64,000 nucleotides of DNA from Bacteriovoracaceae bacterium (lineage in GTDB: Bacteria > Bdellovibrionota > Bacteriovoracia > Bacteriovoracales > Bacteriovoracaceae), in the NCBI GenBank assembly GCA_024711325.1, contig JANJTC010000002.1, positions 1 to 64,000 of the forward strand, given 5' to 3'. The position numbers and the translations under genes were made by a program. This document shows positions 62,971 to 64,000 of this stretch, in pieces. A model generated the notes under the pieces. That model searched no databases. It had not been told where the DNA came from and saw only the letters and a list, made by a program, of their open reading frames with translations. The number at the start of each line of letters is the position of its first letter. The first letter of the stretch is position 1.

Positions 62971-62999
62971 TATAAACTGCCCAGGCAGTTTATATTAAT
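62966..62999. terminator. Long AT-rich bidirectional hairpin between convergent genes
   Basis: A 15-base perfect stem (ATTAATATAAACTGC and GCAGTTTATATTAAT) with a 4-base loop lies exactly between the two stop codons and covers most of the gap. The short T-rich flanks suit termination in both directions, although no long T run is present. Confidence 0.6.
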
Positions 63000-64000
63000 T
63001 TAGTATTTAATGATGATTTGTTTGGTCATGGTCATCTCTTTCATGGCGTATTTAACTCCACCCATCCCTAGGCCAGATTCTTTGTGACCACCAAAAGGCA
63101 TCTGATCAACCCGGAAGGCAGTATGATTGTTAATCACAAAAGTCATCGTTTTCATCCCGGTTGCGAGTCTAAGAGCATGGGAAATATCTTTAGTGAAGAG
63201 AGCGGCTTCAAAGACATAACGGTTGGTATTTAAATATTTAAGAGTTTCCTCTTCATCATTGTAAGGATTGATGCAAACAACTGGACCAAACGCTTCTGCT
63301 GTCATTAAAGCGCAGTCTCTTGGTACATGGGTGAGGATTGTCTGAGAAAGATACTGTTGAGCATTGCCTGATACGGTATTGCCCATAATGAGTTTGGCCT
63401 TATGGGAGATGGCCTCTTCGATCCACTTCTGAAGACGAATGACTTCACTTGGGCGGATGAGAGGACCAATGTCAGTCTCTTCCTGAGTGGCGGGACCGAC
63501 TCTCAATGAGCGCGCTTTCTCGGAAAAGAGATTTAAAAAAATTTCAAATACTTTTTCGTGAACAAAAATTCTCTGGGTAGAGATGCAAACCTGACCCGCG
63601 TGATAAAAGGCCCCTTTGATCAATGCGCTGGCAGCAGCTTCTAAATCTGCATCCTCTCTAATCATGGCCGGTGCCTGTCCACCATGCTCCAAAGATAATC
63701 TGGTTCCAGGAGCGATCTTTTTGCGCATTTCCCATCCCACTTTGGCTGAACCAATAAAGCTTATAAAACTAAACTGAGGGGAGGCGACTAGCTTTTCGAC
63801 GAGTTCAACTTCTGCATTTACTACACGAAAAGCGTTATTAGGAAGTCCAGCTTTTTTGAATGCTTCCCATAACAGATGGGCCGAAATAGGAGTTGAAGAG
63901 GCAGGTTTTAACAGAACACAATTTCCTGAGGCCAGAGCGCACCCTACCTGATGAGCAATGAGATTCAGAGGATGATTAAAAGCTGAGATGGCCAGGACTG
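63000..64000 (-). CDS. Aldehyde dehydrogenase family protein, N-terminus outside the window
   Basis: The frame runs on unbroken to the window edge, so only the C-terminal two thirds (about 333 residues) is seen. Near the edge is the NAD-domain core: FNHPLNLIAHQVGCALASGN, KPASSTPISA, FISFIGSAKVGWEM. The catalytic Glu is in LSLEHGGQAP, the catalytic Cys in FYHAGQVCISTQRI and the C-terminal PFGGHKESGLG is present. EHGG rather than ELGG and GQVCIS rather than GQVCTA mark a branch that includes lactaldehyde and phosphonoacetaldehyde-type enzymes. Substrate is unknown. Confidence 0.9.
   Translation of the reverse strand, partial: VLAISAFNHPLNLIAHQVGCALASGNCVLLKPASSTPISAHLLWEAFKKAGLPNNAFRVVNAEVELVEKLVASPQFSFISFIGSAKVGWEMRKKIAPGTRLSLEHGGQAPAMIREDADLEAAASALIKGAFYHAGQVCISTQRIFVHEKVFEIFLNLFSEKARSLRVGPATQEETDIGPLIRPSEVIRLQKWIEEAISHKAKLIMGNTVSGNAQQYLSQTILTHVPRDCALMTAEAFGPVVCINPYNDEEETLKYLNTNRYVFEAALFTKDISHALRLATGMKTMTFVINNHTAFRVDQMPFGGHKESGLGMGGVKYAMKEMTMTKQIIIKY

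Noticed and set aside
1..64000. CRISPR arrays, insertion sequences, integrases, tRNA genes and prophage genes.
   Set aside because: No regularly spaced repeats, transposase or integrase frames, tRNA cloverleaf motifs or phage structural genes were seen. The XRE regulator alone is not evidence of phage.

Overview
The window looks like part of the chromosome of a predatory bacterium of the Bdellovibrionota, most likely the Bacteriovorax/Peredibacter group. This is an inference: the DNA is moderately AT-rich, lipoproteins and exported hydrolases are very abundant, several very large Cys-rich secreted proteins resemble nothing I know, and housekeeping genes sit beside genes that degrade protein, amino acids and nucleic acids. 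I see no phage, insertion sequence, integrase, CRISPR array or tRNA. Genes are packed tightly, and many convergent pairs overlap at their 3' ends.

Layout. 1-140: the 3' end of a 5S rRNA and its terminator, so an rRNA operon lies to the left. 152-1954: an LtaS/OpgB-like membrane sulfatase-fold enzyme. 2035-8104: a six-gene leucine/isovalerate (liu) operon in which the methylcrotonyl-CoA carboxylase alpha subunit is split into separate biotin carboxylase and biotin-carrier genes. 8151-13602: a Bor-like lipoprotein, a Rep-type helicase with a coupled small membrane protein, metG and a short-chain dehydrogenase. 13667-28083: large exported proteins of unknown role (172, 851, 1008 and about 1646 aa) around an FHA-plus-membrane protein and uppP. 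28257-34028: cinA, an FAD-dependent dehydrogenase, typA, then three small exported or membrane proteins. 34030-36519: a cupin/slipin/NfeD operon. 36576-44920: guaD, a lone receiver domain, xth, an XRE regulator, an Arg/Gly-rich protein, mdh, speD, a METTL25-like methyltransferase and an isolated murD. 44917-47446: a tryptophan-to-kynurenine operon (kynA, kynU) with a small secreted peptide downstream. 47502-58272: aminopeptidase P, a matrixin-type protease, an outer-membrane barrel, serC, lipoproteins, a putative secreted protein-glutaminase, an HExxH lipoprotein, tgt and a thermonuclease. 58244-64000: an outer-membrane protein, a DEAD-box helicase, a patatin lipase, a TIGR01777 epimerase and an aldehyde dehydrogenase cut by the window edge.

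How the genes fit together. Three exported HExxH proteins, the putative protein-glutaminase, aminopeptidase P, patatin and the nucleases could break down prey macromolecules. The liu operon, kynA/kynU and guaD could then feed leucine, tryptophan and guanine into central metabolism. Core functions (metG, typA, murD, mdh, serC, speD, tgt, xth, rep) are interspersed.

The points most worth a second look are a Tgt that lacks the three zinc-binding cysteines, the giant exported Cys-rich proteins with the FHA membrane protein, the secreted protein-glutaminase-like protein, two apparently leaderless genes (rep and the patatin), a palindrome inside the speD promoter, and a strong local excess of the tetramer GGCC.
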